Below, piece after piece: positions 54,401-64,000 of a stretch of 64,000 bases of DNA (its first letter is position 1; the number at the start of each line of letters is the position of its first letter). The notes beneath the pieces were generated by a model. That model saw only the letters and a program-made list of their open reading frames with translations, had not been told where the DNA came from and did not search any database. The position numbers were made by a program, and so were the translations under genes. The stretch spans positions 5,571,001-5,635,000 of the forward strand of contig NZ_CP117452.1 of assembly GCF_030687895.1 (NCBI RefSeq), given 5' to 3'. This stretch comes from Pseudomonas sp. FP198. GTDB taxonomy: Bacteria; Pseudomonadota; Gammaproteobacteria; Pseudomonadales; Pseudomonadaceae.

Positions 54401-57400
54401 CACCGATACGCTCGACACTTCGACTGTCAGCCTGACGGCTTCCCCTTCCGTGGGCGAAGGCGGCACTGTGGTTTACACCGCTTCGGTGAACGCTCCAGTC
54501 ACCGGCGCCCCGCTGGTCGTCACGCTGTCGAATGGTCAAAGCATCACCATTCCGGTTGGTTCGAGTTCCGGGTCGGTGAATTTCACCGCACCTAACGATG
54601 CATTGGCGGGTGGCAGCAACCTCAGCGTCAAGATCGACGACGCCAAGGGCGGCAATTACGAAAACCTGGAAATCGACGGCAAGCCTGCAGATACCGCAGT
54701 AACTGATGCCCAAGACACTACCGGTCTGACACTGTCTGCAACCGACACCGTCGCCGAAGGCGGCTCCATCGTCTACACCGCTACCCTGACTAACGCAGCC
54801 GGCTCGCCTGTCACCATCACTTTGAGCAACGGCGCGGTGATCAATATCGCCGCCGGCGCCAAGACCGGCACCGTGACCGTCGACGCGCCGAAAGATGACG
54901 TCTACAAAGACGCTGGCAAAGTTGAAGTCAGCATCGATAAAGCCACCGGTGGCAACTTCGAAAATCTGGTGCCAAGCACTGCTCAAGCCGTGACGGACGT
55001 CACCGATACCCTAGACACTTCGACTGTCAGCTTGACCGCTTCCCCTTCCGTGGGCGAAGGCGGCATTGTGGTTTACACCGCTTCGGTGAACGCTCCAGTC
55101 AGCGGCGCCCCGTTGGTCGTCACCCTGTCGAATGGTCAAAGCATCACCATCCCGGTCGGCGCAAGCTCCGGCTCGGTGAATTTCACCGCACCTAACGATG
55201 CGTTGGCGGGCGGTAGCAACCTCAGCGTCAAGATCGACGACGCCAAGGGCGGCAACTACGAAAACCTGGAAATTGATGGTAAGCCTGCGGACACGACCGT
55301 TACGGACGTTCAAGACCCTACCGGCCTGAGCTTGTCCGCGACCGACACCGTAGCGGAAGGTGGTTCGATTGTTTACACCGCGACCCTGACTAACGCCGCC
55401 GGTTCGCCTGTCACCATCACCCTGAGCAACGGAGCCGTGATCAATATCGCGGCTGGCGCCACCACTGGCACCGTGACTGTTGAGGCTCCGAAAGACGACG
55501 TCTACAAAGACGCCGGCAAGGTCGAAGTCAGCATCGATAAAGCTACTGGCGGCAACTTCGAAAACCTGGTGCCCAACACCGCACCAGCCGTGACCGATGT
55601 GACCGACACACTCGACACCAGCACCGTTTCGCTCACCGCGACTTCGACGGTTGGCGAGGGCGGCGTAGTGATCTACACCGCTTCGGTGAACGCTCCAGTC
55701 ACCGGCGCTCCGCTGGTCGTCACGCTGTCGAATGGCCAAAGCATCACTATCCCAGTCGGCGCAAGCTCCGGCTCGGTGAACTTCACCGCACCAAACGATG
55801 CGTTGGCGGGCGGCAGCAACCTCAGCGTCAAGATCGACGACGCCAAGGGCGGCAACTACGAAAACCTGGAAATCGACGGTAAGCCTGCGGACACCGCAGT
55901 GACCGATACCCAGGACACTACCGGTCTGACGCTGTCTGCAACCGACACCGTGGCCGAAGGCGGCTCCATCGTCTACACCGCGACCTTGACCAACGCTGCC
56001 GGCTCGCCTGTCACCATCACCCTGAGCAACGGCGCGGTGATCAGCATCGCCGCCGGCGCCAAGACCGGCACCGTAACCGTCGATGCGCCAAAGGACGACG
56101 TCTACAAGGATGCCGGCAAGGTTGAAGTCAGCATCGATAAAGCTACGGGCGGCAACTTCGAAAACCTGGTCCCGAACACAGCACCGGCCGTGACCGATGT
56201 GACCGACACCCTCGACACCTCAACTGTCAGCCTGACGGCTTCCCCTTCCGTGGGCGAAGGCGGCACTGTGGTTTACACCGCCTCGGTGAACGCTCCAGTC
56301 ACCGGTGCCCCGCTCGTAGTGACCTTGAGCAACGGCCAATCTATCACCATCCCAGTTGGCGCAAGCTCTGGCTCAGTGAACTTCACCGCGCCTAACGATG
56401 CGTTGGCGGGCGGAAGCAACCTGAGCGTCAAGATCGACGACGCCAAGGGCGGCAACTACGAAAACCTCGAAATCGATGGCAAGCCTGCGGACACGACCGT
56501 TACGGACGTTCAAGACACTACCGGTCTGACCCTGTCCGCGACTGATACTGTCGCTGAAGGCGGCTCCATCGTTTACACCGCCACCCTGACCAACGCAGCA
56601 GGTTCGCCGGTCACCATCACTTTGAGCAACGGCGCGGTCATCAACATCGCCGCTGGCGCCACCACTGGCACCGTGACTGTTGATGCTCCGAAGGACGACG
56701 TCTACAAAGACGCTGGCAAAGTTGAAGTCAGCATCGACAAGGCTGTCGGTGGCAACTTCGAAAACCTGGTGCCTAACACCGCACCAGCGGTGACCGACGT
56801 CACCGACACACTCGACACCAGCACCGTTTCGCTCACCGCGACTTCGACTGTTGGCGAAGGCGGCACTGTGGTTTACACAGCATCCGTAAACGCTCCAGTC
56901 ACTGGCGCTCCGCTCGTAGTGACCTTGAGCAACGGCCAGTCCATCACCATTCCGGTTGGTTCGAGTTCCGGGTCGGTGAATTTCACCGCACCTAACGATG
57001 CATTGGCGGGCGGCAGCAACCTGAGCGTCAAGATCGACGACGCGAAAGGTGGCAACTACGAAAACCTGGAAATTGACGGTAAGCCTGCGGACACGACCGT
57101 TACGGACGTTCAAGACACTACCGGTCTGACGCTGTCCGCAACCGGCACCGTAGCAGAAGGTGGTTCGATTGTTTACACCGCCACTTTGACCAACGCCGCC
57201 GGTTCGCCGGTGACCATCACCCTGAACAACGGCGCGGTGATCAACATCGCCGCCGGCGCCAAGACCGGCACCGTGACTGTCGATGCACCGAAAGACGACG
57301 TCTACAAGGATGCCGGCAAGGTTGAAGTCAGCATCGATAAAGCTGTCGGTGGCAACTTCGAAAACCTGGTGCCGAGCACTGCACCAGCCGTGACCGACGT

Positions 57401-60400
57401 CACCGATACGCTCGACACTTCGACTGTCAGCCTGACGGCCACGCCTTCCGTGGGTGAAGGCGGCGTTGTGGTCTACACCGCTTCGGTGAACGCCCCAGTC
57501 ACCGGCGCTCCGCTGGTCGTCACGCTGTCGAATGGTCAAAGCATCACCATCCCAGTTGGCTCCAGCTCTGGCTCGGTGAATTTCACCGCACCTAACGATG
57601 CATTGGCGGGCGGCAGCAACCTCAGCGTCAAGATCGACGACGCCAAGGGCGGCAACTACGAAAACATGGAAATTGATGGTAAGCCTGCCGGCACCACCGT
57701 CACCGATGTCCAGGACACCACCGGCCTGAGCCTGAGCGCCACCAACTCGGTTGCCGAGGGCGGCCAGATCACCTATACCGCGACCCTCACCAACGCCGCT
57801 GGTTCGCCAGTGACCGTGACCCTGAGCAACGGCGCGGTGATCAACATCGCCGCCGGCGCCAAGACCGGCACCGTAACCGTCGATGCGCCAAAGGACGACG
57901 TCTACAAAGACGCCGGCAACGTCGAAGCAACGATCAAGACGGCCACCGGGGGTAATTTCGAGCACCTGGTGCCGAGCACCACGCCAGCCGTGACCGCCGT
58001 GACCGACACGCCTGACAACACCACCGTCAGCATCACCGGCAGCAGTTCGGTCACCGAAGGCCAGGCCGCCACGTATACGGTCAACCTGACAAACCCGGCG
58101 CAAACCGAGGTAACGGTCAAGATCGTCTACAGCGGTACCGCCGCCGATGGCTCGGACTTCACCGGTGTCTACACCGTGAAGATCCCGGCCAACGCCACCA
58201 GCGCCAGCTTCAACGTGGCGACCCTGGACGACAAGATCACCGAAGGCACTGAGAACTTCGTGGTCAAGATCGACTCGGCCACCGGCGGCAACTTCGAGAA
58301 CCTGGCAGTCAGCGGCACCAACGGCAGCGTCAGCACTTCGATCATCGACAACGATGCGGCGCCGGTACTCGATCTGGATGCCAACAATTCCAGCGGCAAG
58401 ACCGGCGCCGATTACCAGGTGACCTTCACCGAAGGCACCGCGGGCCCAGGCGTATCGATCGGCGACACTGACCTGAAAATCACCGACCCGGACAGCACGA
58501 TGCTGACCGGCGCCACTGTCGTGCTGACCAACCGTCAGCCCGGCGATGCGCTGAATCTGGGCAACAGCGTCAATGGCATCAGCATCAACGCCAACAGCAC
58601 CGACGGCACCGTGACGCTGACCTTGACCGGCAATGCGACGCTGGCCGACTACATGCAGCAGATCAAGAACATCAGCTTCATCAACAACAGCGACGACCCG
58701 AGCACCGTGCCGCGCATCATCACCGTGAAAGTGACCGATGGCGTCAGCTACTCCAATACCGCCACCACCACGGTCAACGTGGTCGGTGTCAATGATGCTC
58801 CGGTTGCCTCCGGCGGCTCCGTGACCGGCACCGAGGACACCTCGCTGATCCTCGGCTGGTCGAGCTTCGGCGTCAGCGATGTGGACAGTTCCGCCGCCAG
58901 CCAGGGCGTGAAAATCACCGGGCTGCCAGGCGATGGCAAGTTGCAGTACCTGGACGGGGCGACGTGGAAGGACGTGGCCAACAACCAGACCTTCACCAAG
59001 GCCGACATCGACGCCGGCAAGCTGCGCTTCACACCCGATGCCAACGAATCCGGGGCCGATGGCTACGGCGGCAGCGGCGTGGGCAACAAGCAGGCTGACT
59101 ACGCGCAGATCAAGTTCCAGCCAACCGACGGCCAGGCTCTGGGCAACACCGGCACCGTGAAGATCGACATCACGCCAACCGCCGACGCGCCGACCCTCAA
59201 CGTCGCCGGCAACAACGTGACCTCCACCGGCCTGATCAAGGAAGTCTGGACCGGCCTGTCGGGCCTGGGCACCGATGGCAACGGCGCGCCGGCCGGCACG
59301 CTCAAGTCGGTGATCGATGCCGCCGGCACGCCGAACAGCAGCACCAATGTGAGCAACGTTCAGAACGACGGCAACGTCAACCCGGGCACCGCGTCGAAGA
59401 CCTCGGGCCTGATTTTCCTCGAAGCCGGCAAGACCTACACCTTCAGCGGCACCGGCGACGACAGTCTGCTGGTGACCATCGGTGGCAAGACCGCCGCGGC
59501 CATCACTTGGGGTGCGGGCGGCCAGTTGAACGGTTCGTTCACGCCGACCACCAGCGGCTACTACACCCTGGACATCTACCACCACAACCAGACCGGCCCA
59601 GGCAGTTATGACGTGAACCTGTCGGTCAACGGCAGCACGCCGGTGGACCTGAGCAGCGCAGGCGTACCGCTGTATACCGGCGTGGCTGACCTGGTGAATG
59701 CCGGGGTTTCCGTTTCCGACCTGCACGGCACCAATGGCGAAGGCTACTACGACGGCTACAAGCTCAACGAAGGTGCTGAAGGCGGCAGCGTGAAGCTGTC
59801 GAAGATCACCACCGCCCTGACCGACACCGACGGCTCCGAAAGCCTGAGCGTGAAAATCGGTGGCATGCCGGAAGGCAGTGTGCTGAGCGATGGCGCGGGA
59901 CACACCGCAACCGTCGGCGCCAACGGCGAAGCTTCGCTCACCGGCTGGAACCTGGGCAGCCTCAACCTGACGCCACCGACCTACTTCAGCGGCCAGATCA
60001 ACCTGACCGTAACGTCGACCTCCACCGAATCCCTCGGCGGGTCGGCAGTGACGACCGCGCAGATCCCGGTCACCGTTTACCCGGCGACCTATAACGCTGT
60101 CACCGCCACCTCCGGCAGCGACAATGTCACCGGTACCGACGGCAACGACATCGTGATCGCCGACATCGGCGGCCTGACCGTGGTACCGGGCGTCAACTAC
60201 AACATCGCGTTCATGGTCGACAGCTCCGGCAGCATGAGTTCGTCGTCCGTTACAGCCGCGAAGAACTCGCTGACCCAGGTGTTCAACACGCTCAAGCAGA
60301 GCCTGGGCAGCAACTCCGGGACGGTGAACATCTTCCTGGCGGACTTCGACAACCAGGTCAACAAGAACGTTGCGGTCAACCTCAACGATCCGAACGCGCT

Positions 60401-61721
60401 GACACTGCTCAAGAGCGTGCTCGACTCGATGGTGTCCGGCGGCAATACCAACTATGAAGACGTGTTCAAGACCACCGCGAACTTCTTCAACAGCACCCAG
60501 GCCCTGAGCAATACCGGTGCGAAGAACCTGACGTACTTCATCACCGACGGTGAGCCAACGCGCTACCAGTCCGGCGAACAGACGAACCCGACGCTGTACG
60601 GTACCGTCAAGCTCGACGACGTACTGAGTGCGTCCAACTATACCGTTGGCAAGTACTACACCCAGACGATCGACAGCACACACAAATTCACCATCGAAGA
60701 AAATGGCGACATGTACCTGTCGACCAAGAGCGGCAAGAACTGGAATGACAGTTACGTCGGCACGGTGCGTGCCGAGGGCAACGGCACGTTCGAGTTCTCT
60801 ACCCTGGACGGCGGCGGGTGGGGCGACGTCTCAGCAGCAACCGGCTCAGCGGCCAGCTTCACTCTGCTCAAGGGCTTGAGCAACGTTGAAGCCATCGGCC
60901 TGAACAACGGCGTGACCCTGGACGATCTCAAGCCGTACGACTCCGATGGCAAGCCGCAAACCAACATCGACCCCAAGGACCTGGCCAACTCGATCATCGG
61001 CCATACCGAAGCGACGTTGCCGGGTGCCGACACGGTCAATGGCGGCGACGGCAACGACATCCTGTTCGGCGACCTGGTGAGCTTCAACGGCATCGCCGGC
61101 GAGGGTTACCAGGCGATCCAGTCGTTCGTGGCCCAGCAAAGCGGCGTCGACGTCAGCAAAGTCACCACCAGCAACGTGCACCAGTACATCACCGAGCACT
61201 ACACCGCGTTCGATGTGTCCGGTGCCCACGATGGCAACGACACCCTGTTGGGCGGTGCCGGCAACGACATTCTCTTCGGCCAGGGCGGCAACGATTTGCT
61301 CGACGGCGGCAAGGGCAATGACATCCTGCTCGGTGGCAGCGGCAGTGACACCCTGATCGGCGGCAAGGGCAACGACACGCTCATCGGTGGCCTGGGCGGC
61401 GATACCTTCGTCTGGAAATCCGGCGACACCGGTACCGATGTGATCAAGGACTTCAAGGCCGGCGACGGTGACCGGATCGACCTGCGGGATCTGTTGCAGG
61501 GCGAAACCGGCAGCACCATCGACCACTTCCTGAAGATCAGCACGGTCGATGGCGTGTCTTCCCTGCAAGTCAGCACTACCGGTCAATTCAACGCGGCCAA
61601 CACTGCGGCGACGCCGGACGTGACGATCAAGCTGGAAGGCAACAACTGGTCGAACATCAACCTGAACTCGCTCATCGCCGGCAGTGACCCGACCATCAAG
61701 ATCGATCACAACAACAGCTGA
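48495..61721 (+). CDS. lapA: LapA, giant RTX adhesin secreted by LapEBC
   Basis: About 4,408 residues from ATG 48495 (GGAGAG upstream). Residues ~1-130 are the retention module ([25 protein letters not shown] context, ADGRTLDLG). TAAG at 107-110 fits the LapG cut between Ala108 and Ala109; a second TAAG follows at 112-115. Residues ~275-3175 hold 29 repeats of 100 residues, preceded by one diverged repeat and followed by a Calx-beta-like one (~3176-3287). Then come cadherin-like segments, a PA14-like domain (~3579-3716; [20 protein letters not shown]), a VWA domain (~3900-4060) with MIDAS DSSGSMS, and RTX nonapeptides ([10 protein letters not shown], about 4184-4302). The C-terminus is an aspartate-rich type I signal region. 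LapA mediates attachment and biofilm formation. Confidence 0.95.
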   Translation: MSSVIAVVKSIVGQVFVVSPEGIRRVLIEGDRLNVGDQLDTGPAGAVTLELADGRTLDLGRDTQWSASAPDSSTDLEQATAQAAPSVEELQQAIAAGVDPTTALEATAAGATAAGTGGAVGGGHSFVVLDATAGSVDPTIGFPTEGLAAAAATDDNILGGDDNADTTANAVLNATMTLSATPTLTEAGGVLVYTATVTQAPQTNLTVTLSNGAVIVIPAGQLTGSVNVPLAPNDTVYNDPSQVSVTVTGTSGGTGIAVTLPTTPAVTQITDTVDTTTVTLSAGNTVTEGGQITYTATLTNPAQTPVTVTLSNGSVITIAAGQTTGTVAVDTPANDAYNNGSTVSTTITGATGGNFENLVPSTTPAVTTITDSADATGLTLTASETITEGGQITYTATLTNPAQTPVTVTLSNGSVITIAAGQTTGTVAVNTPVNDVYNNGSTVSTTITGATGGNFENLVPNTTPAVTTISDSADTTGLTLSASETITEGGQITYTATLTNPAQTPVTVTLSNGSVITIAAGQTTGTVAVDTPVNDVYNNGSTVSTTITGATGGNFENLVPSTTPAVTTITDSADATGLTLTASETITEGGQITYTATLTNPAQTPVTVTLSNGSVITIAAGQTTGTVAVDTPANDVYNNGSTVSTTITGATGGNFENLVPSTTPAVTTITDSADTTGLTLSATDTVAEGGSIVYTATLTNAAGSPVTITLSNGAVINIAAGATTGTVTVDAPKDDVYKDAGKVEVSIDTAVGGNFEDLVPSTAPVVTDVTDTLDTSTVSLTATSTVGEGGTVVYTASVNAPVTGAPLVVTLSNGQSITIPVGASSGSVNFTAPNDALAGGSNLSVKIDDAKGGNYENLEIDGKPADTAVTDTQDTTGLTLSATDTVAEGGSIVYTATLTNAAGSPVTITLSNGAVINIAAGATTGTVTVDAPKDDVYKDAGKVEVSIDTAVGGNFENLVPSTAPVVTDVTDTLDTSTVSLTATSTVGEGGTVVYTASVNAPVTGAPLVVTLSNGQSITIPVGSSSGSVNFTAPNDALAGGSNLSVKIDDAKGGNYENLEIDGKPADTSVTDSTDTTGLTLSATDTVAEGGSIVYTATLTNAAGSPVTITLSNGAVINIAAGATTGTVTVDAPKDDVYKDAGKVEVSIDTATGGNFENLVPNTAPAVTDVTDTLDTSTVSLTASPSVGEGGTVVYTASVNAPVTGAPLVVTLSNGQSITIPVGSSSGSVNFTAPNDALAGGSNLSVKIDDAKGGNYENLEIDGKPADTAVTDAQDTTGLTLSATDTVAEGGSIVYTATLTNAAGSPVTITLTNGAVINIAAGAKTGTVTVDAPKDDVYKDAGKVEVSIDKATGGNFENLVPSTAQAVTDVTDTLDTSTVSLTASPSVGEGGTVVYTASVNAPVTGAPLVVTLNNGQSITIPVGASSGSVNFTAPNDALAGGSNLSVKIDDAKGGNYENLEIDGKPADTAVTDAQDTTGLTLSATDTVAEGGSIVYTATLTNAAGSPVTITLSNGAVINIAAGATTGTVTVDAPKDDVYKDAGKVEVSIDTAVGGNFENLVSNTAPVVTDVTDTLDTSTVSLTATSTVGEGGVVIYTASVNAPVTGAPLVVTLSNGQSITIPVGASSGSVNFTAPNDALAGGSNLSVKIDDAKGGNYENLEIDGKPADTAVTDSTDATDLTLSATDTVVEGGSIVYTATLTNAAGSPVTITLSNGAVINIAAGAKTGTVTVDAPKDDVYKDAGKVEVGIDKAVGGNFENLVPSTTPAVTDVTDTLDTSTVSLTATSTVGEGGVVVYTASVNAPVTGAPLVVTLSNGQSITIPVGASSGSVNFTAPNDALAGGSNLSVKIDDAKGGNYENLEIDGKPADTSVTDSTDTTGLTLSATDTVAEGGSIVYTATLTNAAGSPVTITLSNGAVINIAAGAKTGTVTVDAPKDDVYKDAGKVEVGIDKATGGNFENLIPNTAPAVTDVTDTLDTSTVSLTASPSVGEGGTVVYTASVNAPVTGAPLVVTLSNGQSITIPVGSSSGSVNFTAPNDALAGGSNLSVKIDDAKGGNYENLEIDGKPADTAVTDAQDTTGLTLSATDTVAEGGSIVYTATLTNAAGSPVTITLSNGAVINIAAGAKTGTVTVDAPKDDVYKDAGKVEVSIDKATGGNFENLVPSTAQAVTDVTDTLDTSTVSLTASPSVGEGGIVVYTASVNAPVSGAPLVVTLSNGQSITIPVGASSGSVNFTAPNDALAGGSNLSVKIDDAKGGNYENLEIDGKPADTTVTDVQDPTGLSLSATDTVAEGGSIVYTATLTNAAGSPVTITLSNGAVINIAAGATTGTVTVEAPKDDVYKDAGKVEVSIDKATGGNFENLVPNTAPAVTDVTDTLDTSTVSLTATSTVGEGGVVIYTASVNAPVTGAPLVVTLSNGQSITIPVGASSGSVNFTAPNDALAGGSNLSVKIDDAKGGNYENLEIDGKPADTAVTDTQDTTGLTLSATDTVAEGGSIVYTATLTNAAGSPVTITLSNGAVISIAAGAKTGTVTVDAPKDDVYKDAGKVEVSIDKATGGNFENLVPNTAPAVTDVTDTLDTSTVSLTASPSVGEGGTVVYTASVNAPVTGAPLVVTLSNGQSITIPVGASSGSVNFTAPNDALAGGSNLSVKIDDAKGGNYENLEIDGKPADTTVTDVQDTTGLTLSATDTVAEGGSIVYTATLTNAAGSPVTITLSNGAVINIAAGATTGTVTVDAPKDDVYKDAGKVEVSIDKAVGGNFENLVPNTAPAVTDVTDTLDTSTVSLTATSTVGEGGTVVYTASVNAPVTGAPLVVTLSNGQSITIPVGSSSGSVNFTAPNDALAGGSNLSVKIDDAKGGNYENLEIDGKPADTTVTDVQDTTGLTLSATGTVAEGGSIVYTATLTNAAGSPVTITLNNGAVINIAAGAKTGTVTVDAPKDDVYKDAGKVEVSIDKAVGGNFENLVPSTAPAVTDVTDTLDTSTVSLTATPSVGEGGVVVYTASVNAPVTGAPLVVTLSNGQSITIPVGSSSGSVNFTAPNDALAGGSNLSVKIDDAKGGNYENMEIDGKPAGTTVTDVQDTTGLSLSATNSVAEGGQITYTATLTNAAGSPVTVTLSNGAVINIAAGAKTGTVTVDAPKDDVYKDAGNVEATIKTATGGNFEHLVPSTTPAVTAVTDTPDNTTVSITGSSSVTEGQAATYTVNLTNPAQTEVTVKIVYSGTAADGSDFTGVYTVKIPANATSASFNVATLDDKITEGTENFVVKIDSATGGNFENLAVSGTNGSVSTSIIDNDAAPVLDLDANNSSGKTGADYQVTFTEGTAGPGVSIGDTDLKITDPDSTMLTGATVVLTNRQPGDALNLGNSVNGISINANSTDGTVTLTLTGNATLADYMQQIKNISFINNSDDPSTVPRIITVKVTDGVSYSNTATTTVNVVGVNDAPVASGGSVTGTEDTSLILGWSSFGVSDVDSSAASQGVKITGLPGDGKLQYLDGATWKDVANNQTFTKADIDAGKLRFTPDANESGADGYGGSGVGNKQADYAQIKFQPTDGQALGNTGTVKIDITPTADAPTLNVAGNNVTSTGLIKEVWTGLSGLGTDGNGAPAGTLKSVIDAAGTPNSSTNVSNVQNDGNVNPGTASKTSGLIFLEAGKTYTFSGTGDDSLLVTIGGKTAAAITWGAGGQLNGSFTPTTSGYYTLDIYHHNQTGPGSYDVNLSVNGSTPVDLSSAGVPLYTGVADLVNAGVSVSDLHGTNGEGYYDGYKLNEGAEGGSVKLSKITTALTDTDGSESLSVKIGGMPEGSVLSDGAGHTATVGANGEASLTGWNLGSLNLTPPTYFSGQINLTVTSTSTESLGGSAVTTAQIPVTVYPATYNAVTATSGSDNVTGTDGNDIVIADIGGLTVVPGVNYNIAFMVDSSGSMSSSSVTAAKNSLTQVFNTLKQSLGSNSGTVNIFLADFDNQVNKNVAVNLNDPNALTLLKSVLDSMVSGGNTNYEDVFKTTANFFNSTQALSNTGAKNLTYFITDGEPTRYQSGEQTNPTLYGTVKLDDVLSASNYTVGKYYTQTIDSTHKFTIEENGDMYLSTKSGKNWNDSYVGTVRAEGNGTFEFSTLDGGGWGDVSAATGSAASFTLLKGLSNVEAIGLNNGVTLDDLKPYDSDGKPQTNIDPKDLANSIIGHTEATLPGADTVNGGDGNDILFGDLVSFNGIAGEGYQAIQSFVAQQSGVDVSKVTTSNVHQYITEHYTAFDVSGAHDGNDTLLGGAGNDILFGQGGNDLLDGGKGNDILLGGSGSDTLIGGKGNDTLIGGLGGDTFVWKSGDTGTDVIKDFKAGDGDRIDLRDLLQGETGSTIDHFLKISTVDGVSSLQVSTTGQFNAANTAATPDVTIKLEGNNWSNINLNSLIAGSDPTIKIDHNNS
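49317..58016 (+). repeat. 29 tandem repeats of exactly 300 bp in lapA
   Basis: Units keep a strict 300-bp phase over 8.7 kb. The first four (to ~50516) are one type ([20 protein letters not shown]). Next come 12 alternating A-B pairs of 600 bp: A carries [21 protein letters not shown] carries [19 protein letters not shown]. The last unit (57717-58016) is an A-like hybrid. Blocks are near-identical at 2,400-bp spacing. Confidence 0.95.
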
Positions 61722-61841
61722 ACCTGACACGGACTCTGTGGCGAGGGAGCATGCTCCCTCGCCACAGGATAAGTGTTCATACTCCCCACAGTTGGCCTAT
61801 GCTGCCCAGCATGACGCCGCTTCATACATGAGGGATGCCCG
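61722..61841. repeat. lapA 3' spacer with a 30-nt perfect palindrome
   Basis: At 61737-61766 a REP family A core forms a perfect inverted repeat without spacer (TGTGGCGAGGGAGCA and its complement). It starts 16 nt after the lapA stop and could act as a terminator or mRNA 3' stabiliser. No T run follows. Confidence 0.75.
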
Positions 61842-62180
61842 ATGTTTTATGTGCAACGCGATGCGCAAGGCCTGCTGGTGCGCGTCGAAGCCGCCGCTTA
61901 TGCCGAGGCCACCGAGACCTTGCCGGCCGACAACCATGAGATCCAGGACTGGTTCGCCAACCAGGCGGTAGAGAACAGCCTCAAGCAACTCAAGCAGAGC
62001 GACCTGGAGATGATCCGGGTACTCGACGACCTGATTCAGGTACTCACCAGCAAAGGCGTGATCCGCGTCACCGACCTGCCACCAGCGGCCCAGGCCAAGC
62101 TGATGGACCGCAACCAGGCACGGGAAGCGCTGGGCGGGTTGAGTCGGTTGATCGATGACGATGAGAAGGGGTTGATCTGA
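61842..62180 (+). CDS. Conserved small protein between lapA and lapD
   Basis: A 112-residue acidic soluble protein beginning MFYVQRDAQGLLVRVEAAAY and ending in RQNQ-like helical sequence with GLSRLIDDDEKGLI. GAGGGATG precedes the ATG. A gene of this type lies next to lapA in other fluorescent pseudomonads and is sometimes labelled as tryptophan synthase beta-like; the sequence shows no PLP-binding motif, so I do not accept that name. The function is unknown. It runs towards lapD, which is convergent. Confidence 0.8.
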   Translation: MFYVQRDAQGLLVRVEAAAYAEATETLPADNHEIQDWFANQAVENSLKQLKQSDLEMIRVLDDLIQVLTSKGVIRVTDLPPAAQAKLMDRNQAREALGGLSRLIDDDEKGLI

Positions 62181-62193
62181 TTCACCGCTGACC

Positions 62194-62432
62194 GTGGCGA
62201 GGGAGCTTGCTCCCACTGGGCTGCGAAGCAGGCCCCTGCATTTCTCCAGGCGGATCGTGTTGTCCGGTTTGGCGACTGCTGCGCAGCCGAGCGGGAGCAA
62301 GCTCCCTCGCCACGGTTTGTGCGGTGTCCGGGCTGACGCCATCGCGAGCAGGCTCGCTCTCACAGTGGATGGGGATAGATTTCAAACTTCAGCCCAACAA
62401 AAAACCATGTGGGAGCGAGCCTGCTCGCGAAG
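62194..62432. repeat. REP cluster between the small conserved gene and lapD
   Basis: A family A doublet spans 62194-62313. A family B doublet has arms at 62341-62364 (one base changed) and 62409-62432. It fills the 276-bp gap between two convergent genes. Confidence 0.8.
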
Positions 62433-62456
62433 GCTCACTGACAGACAACGCAGCAC

Positions 62457-64000
62457 TCACCCCCAACGCTTAGGCTCGCCCACCAACTGCCCTTGCACCC
62501 CAAACAACCCCATCTCGCGAATCATCGCCAGTTCCCCTTCCGTCTCAACCCGCTCGGCAATCAGCGGCAGGTCGATGCTGTGGGCGGCGCGCTGGATGGC
62601 TTCGATGAACAGGCGCTTGTCGCTCTCCTGGTCGATGGCGCGAATATAACTGCCGTCGATCTTCAGATACGCCAGCCCCAGCCGCGACAAATTGCCGATC
62701 ATGCTGAACCGTCCGCCGAAACGCTGCAGGCTCAGGGAGAAACCAAGCTCGCGCAACTGCCGGGTCAACTGCTCCAGCACCGCTTGCTCAGGTAATTGCT
62801 CCTCACCGATCTCCAGGGTCAGGCGCGGCCCGAGATTGCCGTGAGCCCGCAGGATTTCAAAGACCTTGTTCAACGCCTGTGGGTCGGCCAGCGTGGCAGA
62901 GGACAGGTTGAGCGCCAGGGATTGCTCGTGCCCGGCCATTTGCTTGAGCACCTGTTCGAGCATCAGGCGGTCTAGGCGCGCAGTCCAGCCGAAGCGCTCC
63001 AGCCATGGCAGGAAACGCCCGGCGGGAATGCTCTGGCCCTGATCGTCGAGCAGCCGCGAGAGCACTTTGTAATGCAGCACCACCTGGGTTTCCTGAGCGG
63101 CCACCACCGGCTGGAAATACAGCTCGAAACGCTGGTTGCTCAGCGCCTGGTCAAGCAGGTTGTGCCAGGCATGGTGATCATCGCCAACGCTGGCCGACGC
63201 GCTGTGATCCAGGCAGGCCCAGCCCGGTTCACCCTGGGTTTCGGCCTGGGCCAGCGCCTGGTCGCCGAGCTGGAGCACCGCTTGCGGTGAGTCGCCGTGG
63301 ACGAACGGCGCCAGCCCGATGGAGGCCACCGACGCCACGTCCGTCGCGCCGGTGGCGTGCAGGCTCGCCAACGCGCCTTCGAGATTCTGCGCCAGTTGCA
63401 AGGCTTCCTCGCGCACCAGCCCGGGCGCCAACACGGCGAACTCTCCGCCGCGGATGCGCGTCACCAGGTTATGGGTTTCCGGATAACGCGCGCATTCACG
63501 CAGCAATTGCTCGCCCACGGCCTTGAGCAACTGGTCGGTGCGCTGCCCGCCCAGCCGCTGGTTCAACCCGGCCAGGTCCCTGACCCGCAACAACAGCAGA
63601 TAACCGGAACTGGCCTGCTCGGGATTGCTCACCCGGGCATGCAGCTGCATTTCGAAGTAACGTCGGTTGGCCAGGCCCGTGAGGTTGTCCTGATAGGACT
63701 CGACCCGCAGCTTTTCGCTGCGCTCGGCCTGCTCCTGGAACAGCGCCTTGAGCTTTTCGACCATCTGGTTCATCGCCTGCACCACCCGGCGCAGCTCAGG
63801 GGTACGCGGCAGCTCCGGCAAGCTGAGGAACTCCCGGCGGGCGATGGCATGGGACTGGTGCACCATGTAATCCAGCGGCTTGAGCTGACGGCGCAGCAAC
63901 AAGGCCCCCAACACCGCGCTCACAGCGCCGCACAGCAACAGCCAGCCCAGGCTGCCCAGCGCGCTCTGCCACAGCTTGGCGAGGGCGAACATAGGGTGGC
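62457..64000 (-). CDS. lapD: LapD, inner-membrane c-di-GMP receptor (N-terminus outside the window)
   Basis: The frame remains open to the right edge, so about 514 C-terminal residues are seen of the family's ~650. A membrane helix (LGWLLLCGAVSAVLGALLL) and HAMP region are followed by a GGDEF domain with degenerate RGGEF and an EAL domain whose signature is KVLSRL. Both sites lack residues needed for synthesis or cleavage of c-di-GMP. LapD binds c-di-GMP through the EAL domain and, in the established model, sequesters the protease LapG so that LapA stays on the surface. lapG is expected beyond the edge. It is convergent with the small conserved gene. Confidence 0.93.
   Translation of the reverse strand, partial: HPMFALAKLWQSALGSLGWLLLCGAVSAVLGALLLRRQLKPLDYMVHQSHAIARREFLSLPELPRTPELRRVVQAMNQMVEKLKALFQEQAERSEKLRVESYQDNLTGLANRRYFEMQLHARVSNPEQASSGYLLLLRVRDLAGLNQRLGGQRTDQLLKAVGEQLLRECARYPETHNLVTRIRGGEFAVLAPGLVREEALQLAQNLEGALASLHATGATDVASVASIGLAPFVHGDSPQAVLQLGDQALAQAETQGEPGWACLDHSASASVGDDHHAWHNLLDQALSNQRFELYFQPVVAAQETQVVLHYKVLSRLLDDQGQSIPAGRFLPWLERFGWTARLDRLMLEQVLKQMAGHEQSLALNLSSATLADPQALNKVFEILRAHGNLGPRLTLEIGEEQLPEQAVLEQLTRQLRELGFSLSLQRFGGRFSMIGNLSRLGLAYLKIDGSYIRAIDQESDKRLFIEAIQRAAHSIDLPLIAERVETEGELAMIREMGLFGVQGQLVGEPKRWG

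Noticed and set aside
49317..58016. Regular repeats as a possible CRISPR array
   Set aside because: Units are 300-bp coding repeats in one open frame, with no short repeats separated by unique spacers.
56373..60683. 1,436-codon open frame antisense to lapA (and similar ones at 48750-51539 and 52773-53939)
   Set aside because: These result from the GC-rich, in-phase 300-bp repeats. They show no domain, and lapA itself is certain.
61842..62180. Tryptophan synthase beta-like naming of the small protein next to lapA
   Set aside because: The 112-residue protein has no PLP-binding lysine motif or synthase fold signature.

Overview
The window reads as chromosome of a fluorescent-group Pseudomonas. 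It is GC-rich. The first genes (ptsP end, an NRDE protein, a TSUP permease, lgt, thyA) follow the order I recall for this genus. The last block is the lap adhesin locus (lapC, lapB, lapE, lapA, a small conserved gene, lapD). Nearly every long gap holds paired REP-type palindromes of two families. All attributions rest on reading the sequence; no database search was run.

Layout. 1-4.3 kb: housekeeping genes on the plus strand. 4.4-7.2 kb: a cadR/cadA metal-efflux pair sharing a MerR-type promoter. 7.4-12.6 kb: a TriABC-like RND efflux operon (two lipoprotein adaptors and a pump), diverging from an orphan RecF/OLD-like ATPase at 12.7 kb. 14.1-17.2 kb: a MetQ-like binding protein, an unusual sigma-54-type AAA+ regulator, a small serine hydrolase and a DUF2789 protein. 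34.4-38.7 kb: an alpha/beta-hydrolase/dikinase fusion, a TIGR01777-type reductase and a small membrane protein. 39.2-42.9 kb: a sulfonate/sulfate-ester ABC importer with a TauD/AtsK-like dioxygenase. 43.2-64 kb: the Lap system.

The most interesting region is 17.3-34.0 kb. One minus-strand operon (27.8 to 17.3 kb) encodes a sulfotransferase, a ~2,106-residue protein (N-terminal LEPR motif, DUF4347-like domain, glycine-rich beta-helix, 13 Ig-like repeats), a TolC-like lipoprotein, an Asp/Asn beta-hydroxylase-like enzyme and a second sulfotransferase. A second minus-strand operon (34.0 to 29.3 kb) encodes a periplasmic adaptor, a GAF-HlyD adaptor fusion, an M50 metalloprotease fused to an HlyD-like module, and a GNAT acetyltransferase. 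Between them lie a tail-collar-domain protein and a DUF6916-like protein on the plus strand. Together this looks like a dedicated export, processing and modification route for a giant surface protein, built from TolC, adaptor and M50 parts with no ABC ATPase in the cluster. The function is inference.

In the Lap block, lapE-lapB-lapC form an operon divergent from lapA. lapA encodes an RTX adhesin of about 4,408 residues with an N-terminal retention module, a tandemly duplicated TAAG motif where LapG is expected to cut, 29 repeats of exactly 300 bp, and PA14-like, VWA and RTX modules. lapD, the c-di-GMP receptor with degenerate GGDEF and EAL motifs, runs off the right edge. A candidate ~70-nt RNA with its own promoter and terminator lies at 34.06-34.16 kb. 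I found no tRNA, rRNA, CRISPR array, insertion sequence or prophage.
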